The translations under genes and the position numbers were made by a program. A stretch of 64,000 bases of DNA. Source: Augochlora pura (Eukaryota; Arthropoda; Insecta; Hymenoptera; Halictidae). Below the pieces are notes generated by a model, which saw only the letters and a list, made by a program, of their open reading frames with translations, did no database searches and was not told the origin of the DNA. The DNA lies in contig NC_135782.1 of assembly GCF_028453695.1 (NCBI RefSeq), positions 15,060,190-15,124,189 of the forward strand, written 5' to 3'. Below, in pieces: positions 1-10,605 of this stretch; position 1 is the stretch's first letter; every line of letters begins with the position of its first letter.

Positions 1-115
1 TCTGTGCTCCTGAAAAAAAGAGAGAGTGAGAGAGAGAGAGAGGAAGAAACGGCGAGAAAAGACGAGGCGACGGGAAAAGAAAGAAAGAAAGAAAGAGAAA
101 ATGAGAAGCGACGAC
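1..115. repeat. Polypurine GA-rich tract
   Basis: Almost uninterrupted purines on the plus strand, including a (GA)n run near 24-42 and GAAA units near 78-98. It is low complexity, and the open frames across it are charged K/R/E-rich artefacts. Confidence 0.85.
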
Positions 116-367
116 TACGTGGCCTGGAAAAAGGAAAGGGACGCGTTCGCACACGTGAGACGCGTACACCCACCCCTTACGGAGAACGGGGGAACGCCTT
201 TGATTCGCGTAAACTTCGGCTTTAACGAAGAAACCGGGCCGCGGTAGATTCGATTTCCCGGGCGAACGATAAACGACTTTACCCCCGCGCGATCACCGTG
301 TTTTCGTCGCCGCGACGGTGAGACGGTTTTATTAAGCCGCCGCAACGCGGTGGGCCGAAACGTGGTC
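116..367. other. GC/CpG-rich unique sequence
   Basis: Mixed-composition CpG-rich DNA with no recognisable coding similarity. It ends abruptly at an AT-rich segment bounded by a 15-bp inverted repeat, and similar CpG-rich DNA resumes at about 1120. Confidence 0.5.
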
Positions 368-1119
368 TCCAGCTGGACAAAAGTATTCTTGTCCTCCCAT
401 TTCTATTTACATATGTATGTATAATCATTTTTCTATATTTATACATCATTTTCCATATTCTATATTTATACGTTGCTTTGATAGACATGTTTTATTTATT
501 ATAGTTGTCCGAATCGAATATTTATTTTGTACTTTGTTTTTATTCATATAGTAATAATTATAATGTTATTTGACTATATGCTACTTTGTTAGTTATTTGT
601 TATTTATATTATATATTTATATATTGCGTTCTATGTAATACAATTGTACGTCTACTGTATATAATATTAATATTCAAAAAGTTACAATTATAATATTCAT
701 TATACTATATGCTACAATGTATATTGCATATGTCATTTGCATTATATATTCCTATATTATATTTTGTACTATATTGTATATTGTATTGTATATCACACTG
801 TATATTACATTGTATATTATACTGCATATTACATTCTATATTATACTGTATATTATATTGTATATTATACTGTATATTATATTGTATATTATACTGTATA
901 TAATATTGTATACCATATTGTATATCACATTGTATATTATAGTCTATATTACAGTGGATATTATAGTCTATATTACACTGTATATTATATTCTGTATTAT
1001 ATCGTATTATATTATATATTTATACACATCATTCAATATTCACCCACCACCCCCAATTTTATTTCCATTTACTTACAACACGTTGACCAACACAAGCTAT
1101 ACATTTTTGTCCAGCTGGA
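368..1119. repeat. AT-rich segment bounded by a 15-bp inverted repeat
   Basis: TCCAGCTGGACAAAA at 368-382 recurs as its exact reverse complement at 1105-1119. The interior is about 720 bp of very AT-rich DNA, while both outer flanks are CpG-rich. The outer 10 bases, TCCAGCTGGA, are a palindrome in themselves, so the independent evidence is weaker than 15 bp suggests. No clear target-site duplication is visible. It could be a non-autonomous element or coincidental. Confidence 0.4.
765..1010. repeat. 12-bp tandem array TGTATATTATAY
   Basis: About 20 imperfect copies of a 12-bp unit, alternating C and T at the last base so that pairs form a 24-bp repeat. In one frame it reads as a Tyr-Cys-Ile-Leu repeat, which explains the open frame here. 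It is not a gene. Confidence 0.85.
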
Positions 1120-1540
1120 ATCGCGTCGCGGACCACCGGGCGACAACGGCGCGCTCTTCCCGTGGCGCGCGATAAAGTCGCCGGATATCGTGCCAAATAA
1201 ACCGAGCGTCCGGCGGCGTGTATCCGCGGGCAACCCGTCCGATTACTGAAAAATTCATAGGACACGCCCCCAGCCCGCGTCCGAACGACTCCTCAAGCTG
1301 CCCGCACGAGAGAGTCGTTCAAGCACCGCAGAATTAGCCGTGGCCCGTGGCGCCGGGTAATTCCGAAACGATCGGAACGCAGTTTACTCGCAATATACAC
1401 GCCATCGTGGACGGGGTGGGGGAATCAATTTCTATTTAAGGCGTGATAAAACCGCCCCACGTGAAAAATCGCGATGCCAGTTCGCGAGCATAAACTTTCC
1501 TCGCGTTAGCACGACCCTCGCTGTCACGCGGCGATATTTT
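1120..1540. other. CpG-rich island, no gene recognised
   Basis: GC-rich unique DNA that grades into AT-rich sequence after about 1540. No conserved protein motif or RNA gene was seen. Confidence 0.45.
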
Positions 1541-1919
1541 GTAAAAAGGATGTACCTTTTTATCTTTCCAACTGTCTTAAATTATAAAAAATTTTCTAGA
1601 GCGTTCCAATTATAATAACTGCTTAAATAAATAATTTTGAGGAAGAATATACTCGTATTTCTATTTGCGTCGTCTGAAGGAAGCGTCTGCTGAAATAGAA
1701 TCAGTTTCAAGAAACAATAAAAAAATCGTCGTCGTATGTTCAGAATGATCGAGTTAAGGTTCAGTGATCCTTAAACTTTTTTTTGGATTCTTCAATTTTT
1801 CATTTCATTTCAAAATTAGTCTATTTTCGTTGGCGCAATATGTCCATAGCCAGTGCAAACTAATTTATAGGAAGACGTGTTCCAGTTATAAGGATGTGGA
1901 GAAGACGCGTTGTCAGCCA
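1541..1919. other. AT-rich stretch, nothing recognised
   Basis: Unremarkable AT-rich DNA. One short open frame runs into the tRNA-like sequence and is not credible as a gene. Confidence 0.4.
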
Positions 1920-1991
1920 GCCGCGATAGCTCAATTGGCTAAAGCATTCGGATGACAAGCGAAAGATCAAGGTTCGAATGCTGGTCCCGAT
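1920..1991 (+). tRNA. Degenerate tRNA-like sequence (tRNA pseudogene or SINE head)
   Basis: The A box TAGCTCAATTGG (1927-1938) fits the pol III consensus and the B box GGTTCGAATGC (1971-1981) nearly does. Folding gives a 7-base anticodon loop ATGACAA, which would read GAC (Val). The stems are damaged: the acceptor has two mismatches and a G-T end pair, the D stem one mismatch, the anticodon stem one, and the T stem two. A T6 run, the pol III terminator type, follows at about 2001-2006. This fits a decayed tRNA or a tRNA-derived SINE rather than a working tRNA. Confidence 0.5.
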
Positions 1992-2089
1992 TTGATCTGG
2001 TTTTTTCCTGCGAAATCAATCGGGAATAATATGTTGATCTCGGCCTATATTTAAAGAATAAATTTGCGCAGTATAGTATCGTAAATCAT

Positions 2090-2790
2090 TAAAATTAAGA
2101 AACTATTAATGTTAAAAGTGAATAGTAGAATCAATTAATATTCAAGTAGTAAAGAAAGAAGAGTTGAAGTAGTGAAGTTAGCGTAAGTATTCAAGTAGTA
2201 AAAAAAGAAGAAAACACGCCCACTATGTGAACAATGAATAATTGGCAGCATTATTGGTTTGTGCATATAATATATGAATCATCAAAGATAGAACTATCAA
2301 TGCAAAAGTGAGTAGTAATTGATGAACTTAGTATTTGAGTCTGCCTCAACAGTGAAGAGAGTTAATTTATCAGAGGACTAGAGTTCTGCATAAGTAATAA
2401 GTTAACTTCGCAATTGTTCGTGCATAAAGTGTGTGGACAAAGTAAAACTATCAATGCAAAAGTGAATAATAGTAATCAATTAAAATCTGTCTTAATAGCA
2501 AAGAGAATTAAATTCTTCAGAGAAAAAATAATTTGGTAGAATTTGCTGATGCATATAATATTGAAAATCATCAAAGATGAAACTATCAATGCAAAATAAA
2601 ATTAGTTGCAGAGATTATCTACTAAGCCTACCAAGAGTAATTAAATTCTTCCAATAGCAGTGCACTATAATAAGTTAACCTCCATCACCCACTTCGCTAT
2701 CAATGCAAGAAGATAGTCAATCTCTCAAGACTGTCTGAACAGCCAAAGGGTTAATTCTTCCGAGGATTTTGCAGCAATTTATGTAAATGG
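2090..2790. repeat. Degenerate tandem repeat (115-190 bp units)
   Basis: The anchor AACTATCAATGCAAAA and close variants recur near 2101, 2291, 2446, 2581 and 2697. Each is followed by related sequence containing blocks such as TTAATTCTTC. No coding potential. Confidence 0.65.
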
Positions 2791-2799
2791 AATATCCTA

Positions 2800-3392
2800 C
2801 AGTAATATATACAGTAATCGTCTCGGGACTCTTGAAACGAAACTTTCAGTTTAACTTGAGCCACACTGCCCTAACGTGGGGACCATCTTCGCAACACATA
2901 GAAATAAGAGAAGAGAAAAGAGAGAGAGAGAGAGAAGAGAGTAATCTGTAAAGGCTGACGACCGTAGCAGTAACGGAAAGTTCGAGACGGGGTACCTCTT
3001 TTCGCCGTCGCTCACGCGACACCTGCCAAGTTTCTACGGGTAATTTTTGGCCACGGTATCTTGAACAGCGGCCCGTAAAACACGAACGCCCTGCGAACGG
3101 AACCGTCACGGAAAAACGGGGCTGGCTCTCGGCTCCCCCCGGGTTTTCCAGTACCGCGCGAAACGATCCCTCGGACGGTTTGCATGTGCGCCCGCGCTTA
3201 TGTGTGTACGTGCGCGGACGTTTCCCTAGCCTGACTCTCTGTGTAATATGTGTTGCGTGTTTGTATGTGTGTACGCGGTACGTGTGCCTGACCGTGGTAA
3301 TATTGCTCCTCCCTGTGGTAATTTACGAGACCCGGCTAAGTACACCGACGCGTACTTTCCTCGCAAATGTCCTACTTTCCCCGATGAATTTC
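2800..3392. other. CpG-rich island with GA and GT runs
   Basis: It contains a GA-rich run near 2905-2940, CpG-rich DNA near 2980-3180 and a TG-rich stretch near 3184-3290. It ends at an assembly gap. No gene recognised. Confidence 0.45.
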
Positions 3393-3492
3393 NNNNNNNN
3401 NNNNNNNNNNNNNNNNNNNNNNNNNNNNNNNNNNNNNNNNNNNNNNNNNNNNNNNNNNNNNNNNNNNNNNNNNNNNNNNNNNNNNNNNNNNN
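3393..3492. other. Assembly gap (100 N)
   Basis: Exactly 100 N, a conventional placeholder size, so the true length is unknown. It is followed directly by 26 G (3493-3518). Confidence 0.98.
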
Positions 3493-3518
3493 GGGGGGGG
3501 GGGGGGGGGGGGGGGGGG
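3493..3518 (+). repeat. Poly-G tract (26 G)
   Basis: An uninterrupted G homopolymer abutting the gap. It is probably the cause of the gap and its true length is uncertain. Confidence 0.9.
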
Positions 3519-3889
3519 ACGTTCGTACGCGGTTTGCGGTCGTAGGATTTTCGGAATACCATTGTGAGAATTTAATCGGGACTTATGTCTGAACTAGGAG
3601 GGATTTAAAGTGGACCTAAGGTGGCATTGGTAGCGTAGATAGTGATGTTATAGGAATGTTATAGTTAATTAAATTGATTTGATTTTTAAAGGCGAAATGG
3701 GAAATTGCTTTATTGCAAATGTGGCTCCTGTGTGGGACAAAGATTCGAGGAGAAGTTTAAGGAAATCGAAGTATAACATTTTTTAAAATTGCAGGCTAAG
3801 GTTAAACAATAGTGGAACACTTTTGTAGATTTTGAACCTTAACTTGCGACTTTTTAAAAATTTAATTCATGGAGATCGTACTTATGAAT
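3519..3889. other. AT-rich stretch, nothing recognised
   Basis: No repeat structure, coding similarity or RNA gene noticed. Confidence 0.35.
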
Positions 3890-4860
3890 CGTGTCATTCC
3901 AGTCTACTCCACTCTATTACATACTCTTCTACTGTGCTAAACTTTATTCTGCTCCATTATACTCTGCTACGCTCCATTCCACTCTGTTACAGCTAAATTT
4001 ACACGAGATTCTCCTCTATTCTGCTCTATTCTGCTCTATTCTGCTGCATTCTGCTCTATTTTGCTCTGCTACTTGATTCCACTCTGTTATAGCCTATTCT
4101 ACATTATATGCTAATATATTCCACTTTATTCTGCTGCATTCTACTCTGATATAGTCTATTCTATATTATATTCTAATATACCCCCTCCAAATCTACTCTA
4201 TTCAACTCTATCCAACACTGTACAACTCTATTCAACTCTATTCAAGTCTACTCCACTCTATTATATACTCCAGTCGACACTGTTCCATATTATACCACTC
4301 TAGACCGTTCTATTCCACTCTGTTAGAGCTTATTATACGATATATTCTACTGTATTAAGTGCAATTCCACTCATTTCACTCAGTCCAACTCTATTCAACT
4401 CTACTCAACTCTATTAAAATCTGTTCTACTTAATTCAACTATATTCCACGCTATTCCGCACAATTATATATTTTTCTACTCTGTTAAACTCTCTTTTTCT
4501 CTATTATACTCTGCTACGCTCTATTCCACTCTGTTACAGCCAATTATACATTCGATTCTACTCTATTCCACTCTATTCCCCTCTATACTGCTCTATTCTG
4601 CTCTACTCTGCCCTATTCAGCTCTACTCTGCTATAGTCTGCTCCTTTTTATGCTCTATTCTGCTCTGCTACTCCTGATTCCACTCTCTTATATCCTATTC
4701 TACATTATATTCTAATCTATTCCGCTCCATTGTACGTGATATTCTGTTCCACTCCACTCTAACGTATTCCATATTATATTCTACTCCATTATACTCTATT
4801 TCACGCAATTCCACATTATTCTACACCATTCCACTATACCCTACAATACATAGAGTCTAG
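3890..4860 (-). repeat. GAATAGAGTG-type satellite array (copy 1)
   Basis: About 1 kb of degenerate CTCTATTCYR, the reverse complement of GAATAGAG-type decamers, themselves dimers of a five-base unit. A longer composite motif recurs (TTATAGCCTATTCTACATTA near 4087 and a variant near 4150) that also occurs, reverse-complemented, in the arrays at 10.2 and 13.3 kb. Open frames here are repeat artefacts. Confidence 0.9.
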
Positions 4861-4977
4861 TTAGTTCCACTAACCTATGGAGACACCCTAAATAGACATA
4901 AAACATAACCTAACATAACCTATGGAGACATCCTAATGTTATAAATTAATTTATAATATTAAAAAATTTATAATATA
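4861..4977. repeat. Short duplicated segment beside mariner
   Basis: AACCTATGGAGACA occurs twice (about 4872 and 4917) with ACATAACCTAACATAACC between. The stretch ends at the TA target dinucleotide of the mariner copy. Confidence 0.5.
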
Positions 4978-5934
4978 TTGGGAGTACAAATTAGTTCGGT
5001 CCGTTTTTTTGTGGTGGAAAATGCATTCATTTCGAGAACAAAATGAATTAACAGATTAATCAAAGTATTGTCCATCGCTGTTTACTACTTTTCCCCACCT
5101 CTCAGGCAATTTTCGAATTCCATCTCGAAAAAATATCTCGTCTTTTGAGGCGATCCAAGTTACGAGTCAATTTTCGATTTCTGCGAAAGAAGTGAGTCTG
5201 TGACCTGCCAAATCGTGCTGCATCTGCCGGAACAACCAGTAATCAGAAGGAGCAATGTCCGGCGAATACGGCGGGTGCGGTAAAATATCCCATTTGAGCG
5301 TTTCCAAATAATTTTTCACAACTTTTGCGACATGAGTCCGAGCGGTATCATGGAGAAGAATGACTTTGTCATGTCTCCGATCGTACACAATTGCCATACG
5401 GCACCCAATTGCCTTGCTTTTCAATCATTCCCATGGATTTCAATCGTACGGAAACTGCTTGTTGGGTAACTCCCAATGATGCTGCAAGCTCCTCTTGAGT
5501 TTCACTCGGATCTTCATCGAGTAATGCCTCTAATTGTTTGTCTTCAAATTTTTTTGGCTGCCCAGAGCGAGGCTTGTCTTTAACGCTAAAATCACCATTC
5601 TTAAAGCGTCGAAACCATTCCCTACATGATTTATCAGTTAGAGCACTGTCACCATAGATTTGAACAAGCATTCGATGTGCTTCAGCTGCACTTTTCTTCC
5701 AATTCAAGCAGAAAACTAAAATCTCCCGCAAATGCTGCTTAGTTAACACAAAACTTGACATATTCAACAGAGTAAAAAACAGATGTATTAAATGAAATTC
5801 AAAGCAATATAAACTGAATGTTATTGGCAGATATCTAATCTCTCAGAAACAATTGAAATCAGTTGTTACTATGAAATAGTCATAACAGTTAGAGCTATCT
5901 TTTGAAAACGGACCGAACTAATTTGTGCTCCCAA
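4978..5934 (-). mobile_element. Internally deleted mariner element (mauritiana-like)
   Basis: The terminal inverted repeats run inward from TTGGGAG at 4978 and CTCCCAA at 5934. About 30 bp match with a single mismatch (T versus C at base 8). TA lies directly outside both ends (4976-4977 and 5935-5936), as expected for Tc1/mariner insertion. At 957 bp the element is about 330 bp shorter than the ~1.29 kb typical of full mauritiana-type mariners, matching the missing centre of its transposase. Near-intact ends suggest a fairly recent copy, or one that could be moved in trans; the latter is inference. Confidence 0.93.
5056..5761 (-). pseudogene. Broken mariner transposase
   Basis: Remnant of a mariner transposase, which would bind the ITRs and catalyse cut-and-paste at TA. 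The start chosen is the ATG at 5759-5761 (MSSFVLTK), giving a ~173-bp leader to the ITR, normal for the family; another ATG lies two codons upstream. About the first 120 residues survive with the paired helix-turn-helix region (WFRRFKNGDF, then SLGVTQQAVSVRL). Near 5395-5405 the frame jumps by one into the C-terminal half, which keeps the second catalytic Asp (LLHDTARTH) and third (PPYSPDIAPSDYWLF). The block with the first catalytic Asp, roughly 110 residues, is deleted. A TGA at 5167-5169 replaces the expected Trp codon, and the frame then continues with recognisable sequence (GIRKLPERWGK) to TAA at 5056-5058. It cannot make active transposase. Confidence 0.93.
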
Positions 5935-5936
5935 TA

Positions 5937-7371
5937 TAAAATATAACCTTGTACTACGAGGTTCCGGATATCGGATTTGAACCTTTTAAGAAACTCGACC
6001 GATTCACATTGGTCGACGAACGTGTCAACGTGTCGACTGACGGGCCGTCTAGGGTCCGCCGGTATCACGGCTTCTAAATAATAATCGAGTCGTACGTAAT
6101 AAAGCCGATCGATCGAATCCGGCTTTCGCGGTGATAGATGGAGGGGGGGGGGGGGGGGGGGCGGCGGTCAAAGGCGGCGTCCGCGGTTCCAAATACGACA
6201 GCTCGGGATATTAATACGCGCGCACGGATCCAAAGGGACAAGATTTTTTTTTTGTTTGGTCTCCGTCCGCCGATAGAGAAATTGAAAATTTATGGGGCCC
6301 CGGGAAAATCCGTAGGAAAAACTGATATAGTTCGGAAACGTCCGAGGCTGGTATTTCATCGGGCACCGCTGAAAAATTCATCGATCCTTCTCGTTCGATG
6401 GGTCGATTCCCCTTGCACGCCTGCGTTACACGCATTCCGGTCCATTTGGTGTCGAATCATGGTATGCGAGGCACAATGGACTTTTCGGCTCTCCTCTCCT
6501 TCTTTCTCTTCTCTCTCATTCTCTCTCTCTCTCTCTCTCCCCGCCTCTCCCGTTCTTTTTTCTTCTTTAGTAATAATAAAAAGCTCGCGACTTTTGACCG
6601 CTGCCAAACGCTATTTTATTCGAGCCGAAGCGTCGCGAGTTTTGGAACGGGTTAACTTCGACAGCCCTTTGGGACCCTTATCCCTTCAATTTTTGTTAAT
6701 ATCGTTAGCAGAATTATTGTTAACATTTATCGCACGATTTATTAACAAATCGGGCTCGATGCAAGCGAAAAATGTTTTACCGTATCAGTGGTCGATTTGC
6801 TTCGCGTGTTTCGTAGTCTAACGGTTGAAAGCGGGATGCTCGACCTTTGAAATAAGTTCGGACACGTCGATCTCCAATTTTTATTCGCGGCGCTACAATA
6901 AGCTTGAACGTCGACAATTTTTAACTCCAGATTTAGAGAGCCATTCGGCGTTTTATTCAAAGGGCGATGGAACGCCGGCAAAAAAAATCGAACATCAGAT
7001 TTTATGGGTTCGTTGCGAAGGGGAGACCTCCGTTCTATAAATCCGTGGCAGTTTGAGTCGCGGGAAAAATTGTTAACCCGATGGGAGGTGTTCGAATCTG
7101 CATAAAGTGATATTTTAAAAAGGCACGGCTGTCTTTGTTCTGCTCTGTTTTTTTCGCGTAGAATTTTTTAGGGAAAATGAATATAGGGGCGTTAAAGTAG
7201 AGGGTTCGCTGTTTTAATTGAGCATAAGTAGACGGTGGTATGATTTTTTTTGGAGGAAGTTAGGAGAGTTTCAGTTCTGGCGATTTCTGACTAAATTGAA
7301 GTGTTTTAAAGCGACGACACTGTCGTTTCATTTTTGAAACAAGCGATAGACTTTCAATAAATTCAGGGAAA
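5937..7371. other. Mixed unique DNA with a G19 tract and CT run
   Basis: CpG-rich near 6000-6240 and 6600-7060. It contains 19 G at 6143-6161 and a (TC)n run near 6514-6540. The 227-residue frame starting in the poly-G (from 6138) begins with glycine/arginine runs and a CT-run-encoded LSLSL block and shows no recognisable domain. I do not call a gene. Confidence 0.45.
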
Positions 7372-7739
7372 CGAAAGTAAAGGTTTCATCCTTTAAGGTT
7401 AGTGCAAAAATATGATCTATTGACTTTTTTCTGACGATGATACAGACGCTTGAGTATTGATAAAACACTAGCTAACTGTTGGCCTGTAGGACATCAAGAA
7501 TTCTCTTCGCATCTCTTGCGAGGATAAAACCAATTAGAGTAAATGAAAGTAGAGACTTTAGCCTTTAAAACAAGCCTAGGCAGATGGCGATACCATTTTT
7601 TCTCACGAATTTATAGTAGCTTGAATATCGATGCTATTCTACCTATCAGCGATCCCCTAAAACCGCCTACACCTCAACAAAAACGCATCTAAATATAAAA
7701 CCAGTTACGTCCCATAAAAATAGACACCTTACCCTTTAA

Positions 7740-8120
7740 CCCCTTGCCATACTTTGACGAGTCTGACTCGTGATGAAAGTTTTGTGCCAAACATGAATAT
7801 CACGAGTCTGACTCGTTATCGATATTTGGTGCCAAACATAAATATCACGAGTCTGACTCGTTATCGACATTTGGTGCAAAAACATAAATATCACGAGTCT
7901 GCCTCGTGATCCTAATCTCGGGTCAGCTCAGGCCCATTCTTGGTTCTCTTGAATAGGATTATATGTCCCCGTATAAGACTAATAACGACTATGTAACTCA
8001 GTCTTAAGGTATTGTGTTTCAAATTGTACCACTCGAGCTCCACCGCTCGGCACTTCCCGCAACCGTTCCGACGGCCAAGTGTGGCACGGCTTTTTCAGAG
8101 ATTCGCGGTAGTGCAAGGGG
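7740..8120. mobile_element. piggyBac-type TTAA element 1 (MITE, 381 bp)
   Basis: TTAA at 7736-7739 and 8121-8124 flanks an element starting CCCCTTGC and ending TAGTGCAAGGGG, so the termini are inverted. TTAA duplication with CCC(C)TT ends is the piggyBac signature. A perfect palindrome ACGAGTCTGACTCGT lies at 7757-7771, centred 24 bp from the left end. A neighbouring ~172-bp repeat unit provides the empty site (CCTTTAAAACAAGCC). No transposase is encoded, so it is non-autonomous. Confidence 0.85.
7756..7910. repeat. 45-bp tandem repeat inside TTAA element 1
   Basis: Three full units and a partial fourth. Each carries the palindrome ACGAGTCTGACTCGT, centred at 7764, 7809, 7854 and 7900 (the last copy with one change), so the spacing is 45, 45 and 46 bp. 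The intervening part reads TTTGGTGCCAAACATAAATA. Confidence 0.9.
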
Positions 8121-8340
8121 TTAAAATAAGCCTAGCCATATCGCCACACAAATTTTCCCCACGAAGTTACGATACCTTGAACATCGTCGCTGCTCTACCC
8201 AAGAGTAAGCCATCCCCTAACCCAAATCCTCCATTCAAACCACGATATATCTCCAAAAAAATTATTCACCCAATTTTCCGCTCCCCTAACAAAGAGGAGA
8301 CTCCAACAGTGAACCCCCCATACGTTTAAGTGCTTAAAAA

Positions 8341-9260
8341 AATTATTCTGCCACGATCCCCTTAGAGAACTATGGCCTACCACTAAGAGATGAGCATCAG
8401 TTGTGCCTTTGCTAGCTGTTCAATTCTAATTAACAATCCTAATTCTCTTCGCATTTATCAACTAACCTATATTAAATACATATATTAAGGCAAATAAACA
8501 AAGGAAAAACTATGGATGATCACCGGCTCCGATGTCCTCTCCAGGTACACCACTGTCAGGAGGACTCCGGAACGAGGAGGCTGAGCAGCCCGGCGTGTAC
8601 GTCTCTGTTCGGATCGATCCGGGCTCGAAAGTTTCGGTGTATTTAGGATTCGGTGGATAGAAAGTCGGATCCCGGCGCACAACCGGAATATTGGAAATCC
8701 GCTTCCGCGGAACGGAAGAGAGCAGAGGGACTCTCGACGCGAGGGAATGATCGACGATACGTCTGGTTACAATATTTTCAGTCGTCGTTCATCTGGGACT
8801 GGCCGGCGCGGCGAAGAGGAGGGCACGGGAGGGGGGGGGGGGGTCGGAGGAGGCGGGCGACTCGATTCAATGAAAATTGCAAATTCAATCTTCGATCCTC
8901 GCAGCCTGCGTCGTTAAATCACCGAGCGGGAAGAGAACGAATAATTTGTTGCGACGGCAGCTAGGCGAATAATTTAACAGATCTCCGCCGGAATTAGCAT
9001 TCATGCCGGCGATCGTATTAATCCGACATCGATCCTGCCGGAGGGGGGTGGAGGAGGAGGTGGGAGAACGCGGGCATCGCGCGCATCCTCGGTATTGAGA
9101 TATCTGTATTACCGTCGTCGCTTTCGCGGGGAAACGTTTATCTGGAGCGTGCACGGATTACTAGTTGCGAGAATTATTACAGGAAATTAGGAGCGGACCG
9201 AGGCGGACCGAGCAACTTCCACGGTGGCCGCGCGGAGAACACCCCCCCCCCCTCTCTCTC
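8341..9260. other. CpG-rich island with poly-G and C11(CT)n
   Basis: Unique GC-rich DNA with 13 G at 8831-8843 and 11 C followed by (TC)n at 9242-9264. Frames across it are arginine-rich and unrelated to known families as far as I can tell. It could be regulatory or a non-coding exon, but I see no decisive signal. Confidence 0.4.
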
Positions 9261-10190
9261 TCTCTTCTTTCCAGATGCGGCGGCGCCGTCAGAAATCAAA
9301 TTACCTGAACTTGTTTCATCCCGGGCTCGGAATCCTTTTTAACGAAGTCCGCGACAGACGTGCGGATCGGTCGGCCGGAATATATTACGCGAAAGGGGAG
9401 AGCAGGGAACGACGTTACCGTCGCAAGACGATCTTTGGGAAATGTCGAGTCATGGATGGAATAATGGAAAATCCTTCTCGCAAATGTTGTTTTTATATGT
9501 GGCGAAGCTCTTTGCAAAATTTCAGATAAATCGGAGAAGGGAAGTTCTGAAGGTTACTGAAGATCAAATGATTTCTGCTGGATATCCGGTATTGGCTTTT
9601 GAATTTTTGAAAATCCTTCTCGCAAACGTTGTTTCTGTGTAAGATTAAGCTCTGGGAATAATTTCAGCTGGATAAAAAGAAGATAATTTTTTAGTCACAC
9701 AGGGGAATGCATTTTTAAATATAGGATATATTTTGTAGGTAAATTTTCAACAATCGCCAGCAGATGCTTTTCTTTTGCCAACGCTACCTGAGAGCGTTTC
9801 TGTTATATATAACACCGAAACTTACTGATGAGTCCTCTAGCAGGCAAAGCTAGGACTCCCTTAGGACAAAACGCACCCTTTCCTTTACCCTTTGCAGAAT
9901 CGAAGAGTCCTAATACCAAATCCAGCACATTTTTCAGTTAGGGTGTCCCACAGTCTCTTCTACATTATTTATGCGAAAAGAATAGACGATATATGTTATT
10001 TAAGGTTAATTTATTGTGTGATATAAGAACCTTCATTTCTGCACTATTATCTTCTTCCATCATTCAGGAAGCCTCAATACGCCCTCTCTTTCCAAAACAG
10101 TCCAGACTTAATTGCAAGTTCTGTCTCCAGTGACAAGTCTCTTTAAAAGAGAATTTTTTTCATGTTCGTGAAAGTTACATGTAGAGTAAT
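9261..10190. other. Ordinary unique DNA with a short internal repeat
   Basis: AATCCTTCTCGCAAATGTTGTTTTTA (about 9470) recurs in altered form at about 9611 together with flanking sequence, a short tandem duplication of roughly 140 bp. The rest shows nothing. Confidence 0.4.
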
Positions 10191-10194
10191 TAGA

Positions 10195-10605
10195 GCACAG
10201 TATTAACTACCGTAAAATAGAGTAAAGTGGGGTAGAATAAAGTTGAATAGAAAGAAACAGAGTAGAATAGAAAAGGATACGATAGATTAGATTGTAATAG
10301 AATATAGTATAGTGGATTAGAGTAGAATAATGTGGAATAGCGTGGTATAGAGTACAATAGAGCAGAATATAATGTGGAATAGAGTGGAATATAATTTAGA
10401 CTAGACTATAATAGAGTGGAATCGAGAGCTTAAAAGAGTAGAATAGAGGAGAATAGAGTGGAATAGAGCATATTAGAGTGGAATAGAGCGGAATAGAGCA
10501 GAATAGAGCGGAATGGAGTGGAATATAATGTAGAATATGCTTTTACAAACTGTAATAGAGCAAAACAAAGTAGAATATAGTTTATTAGAGCAAAATATGT
10601 GACAG
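10195..10605 (+). repeat. GAATAGAGTG-type satellite array (copy 2)
   Basis: Degenerate GAATAGAGYR decamers on the plus strand. It includes the composite block GACTATAATAGAGTGGAATC then GAGAGC near 10401-10430, also present in the 13.3 kb array. Confidence 0.9.

Larger units (their letters stand above)
7372..8340. repeat. ~172-bp tandem repeat interrupted by a TTAA element
   Basis: The block GTAGAGACTTTRCCCTTTAA, followed by AACAAGCCTAG, recurs as variants at about 7377, 7549 and 7720, spaced 171-172 bp. The last unit is split by the TTAA element at 7740-8120 and resumes at 8121 with TTAAAATAAGCCTAG. Related units lie at 18.4-19.0 kb. Confidence 0.8.

Noticed and set aside
717..1249. 152- and 170-residue frames with YCIL/YIVYYT repeats
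   Set aside because: Direct translation of the 12-bp TGTATATTATAY array.
7065..7105. B-box-like GTGTTCGAATCTG
   Set aside because: No A box at suitable distance upstream and no tRNA fold.
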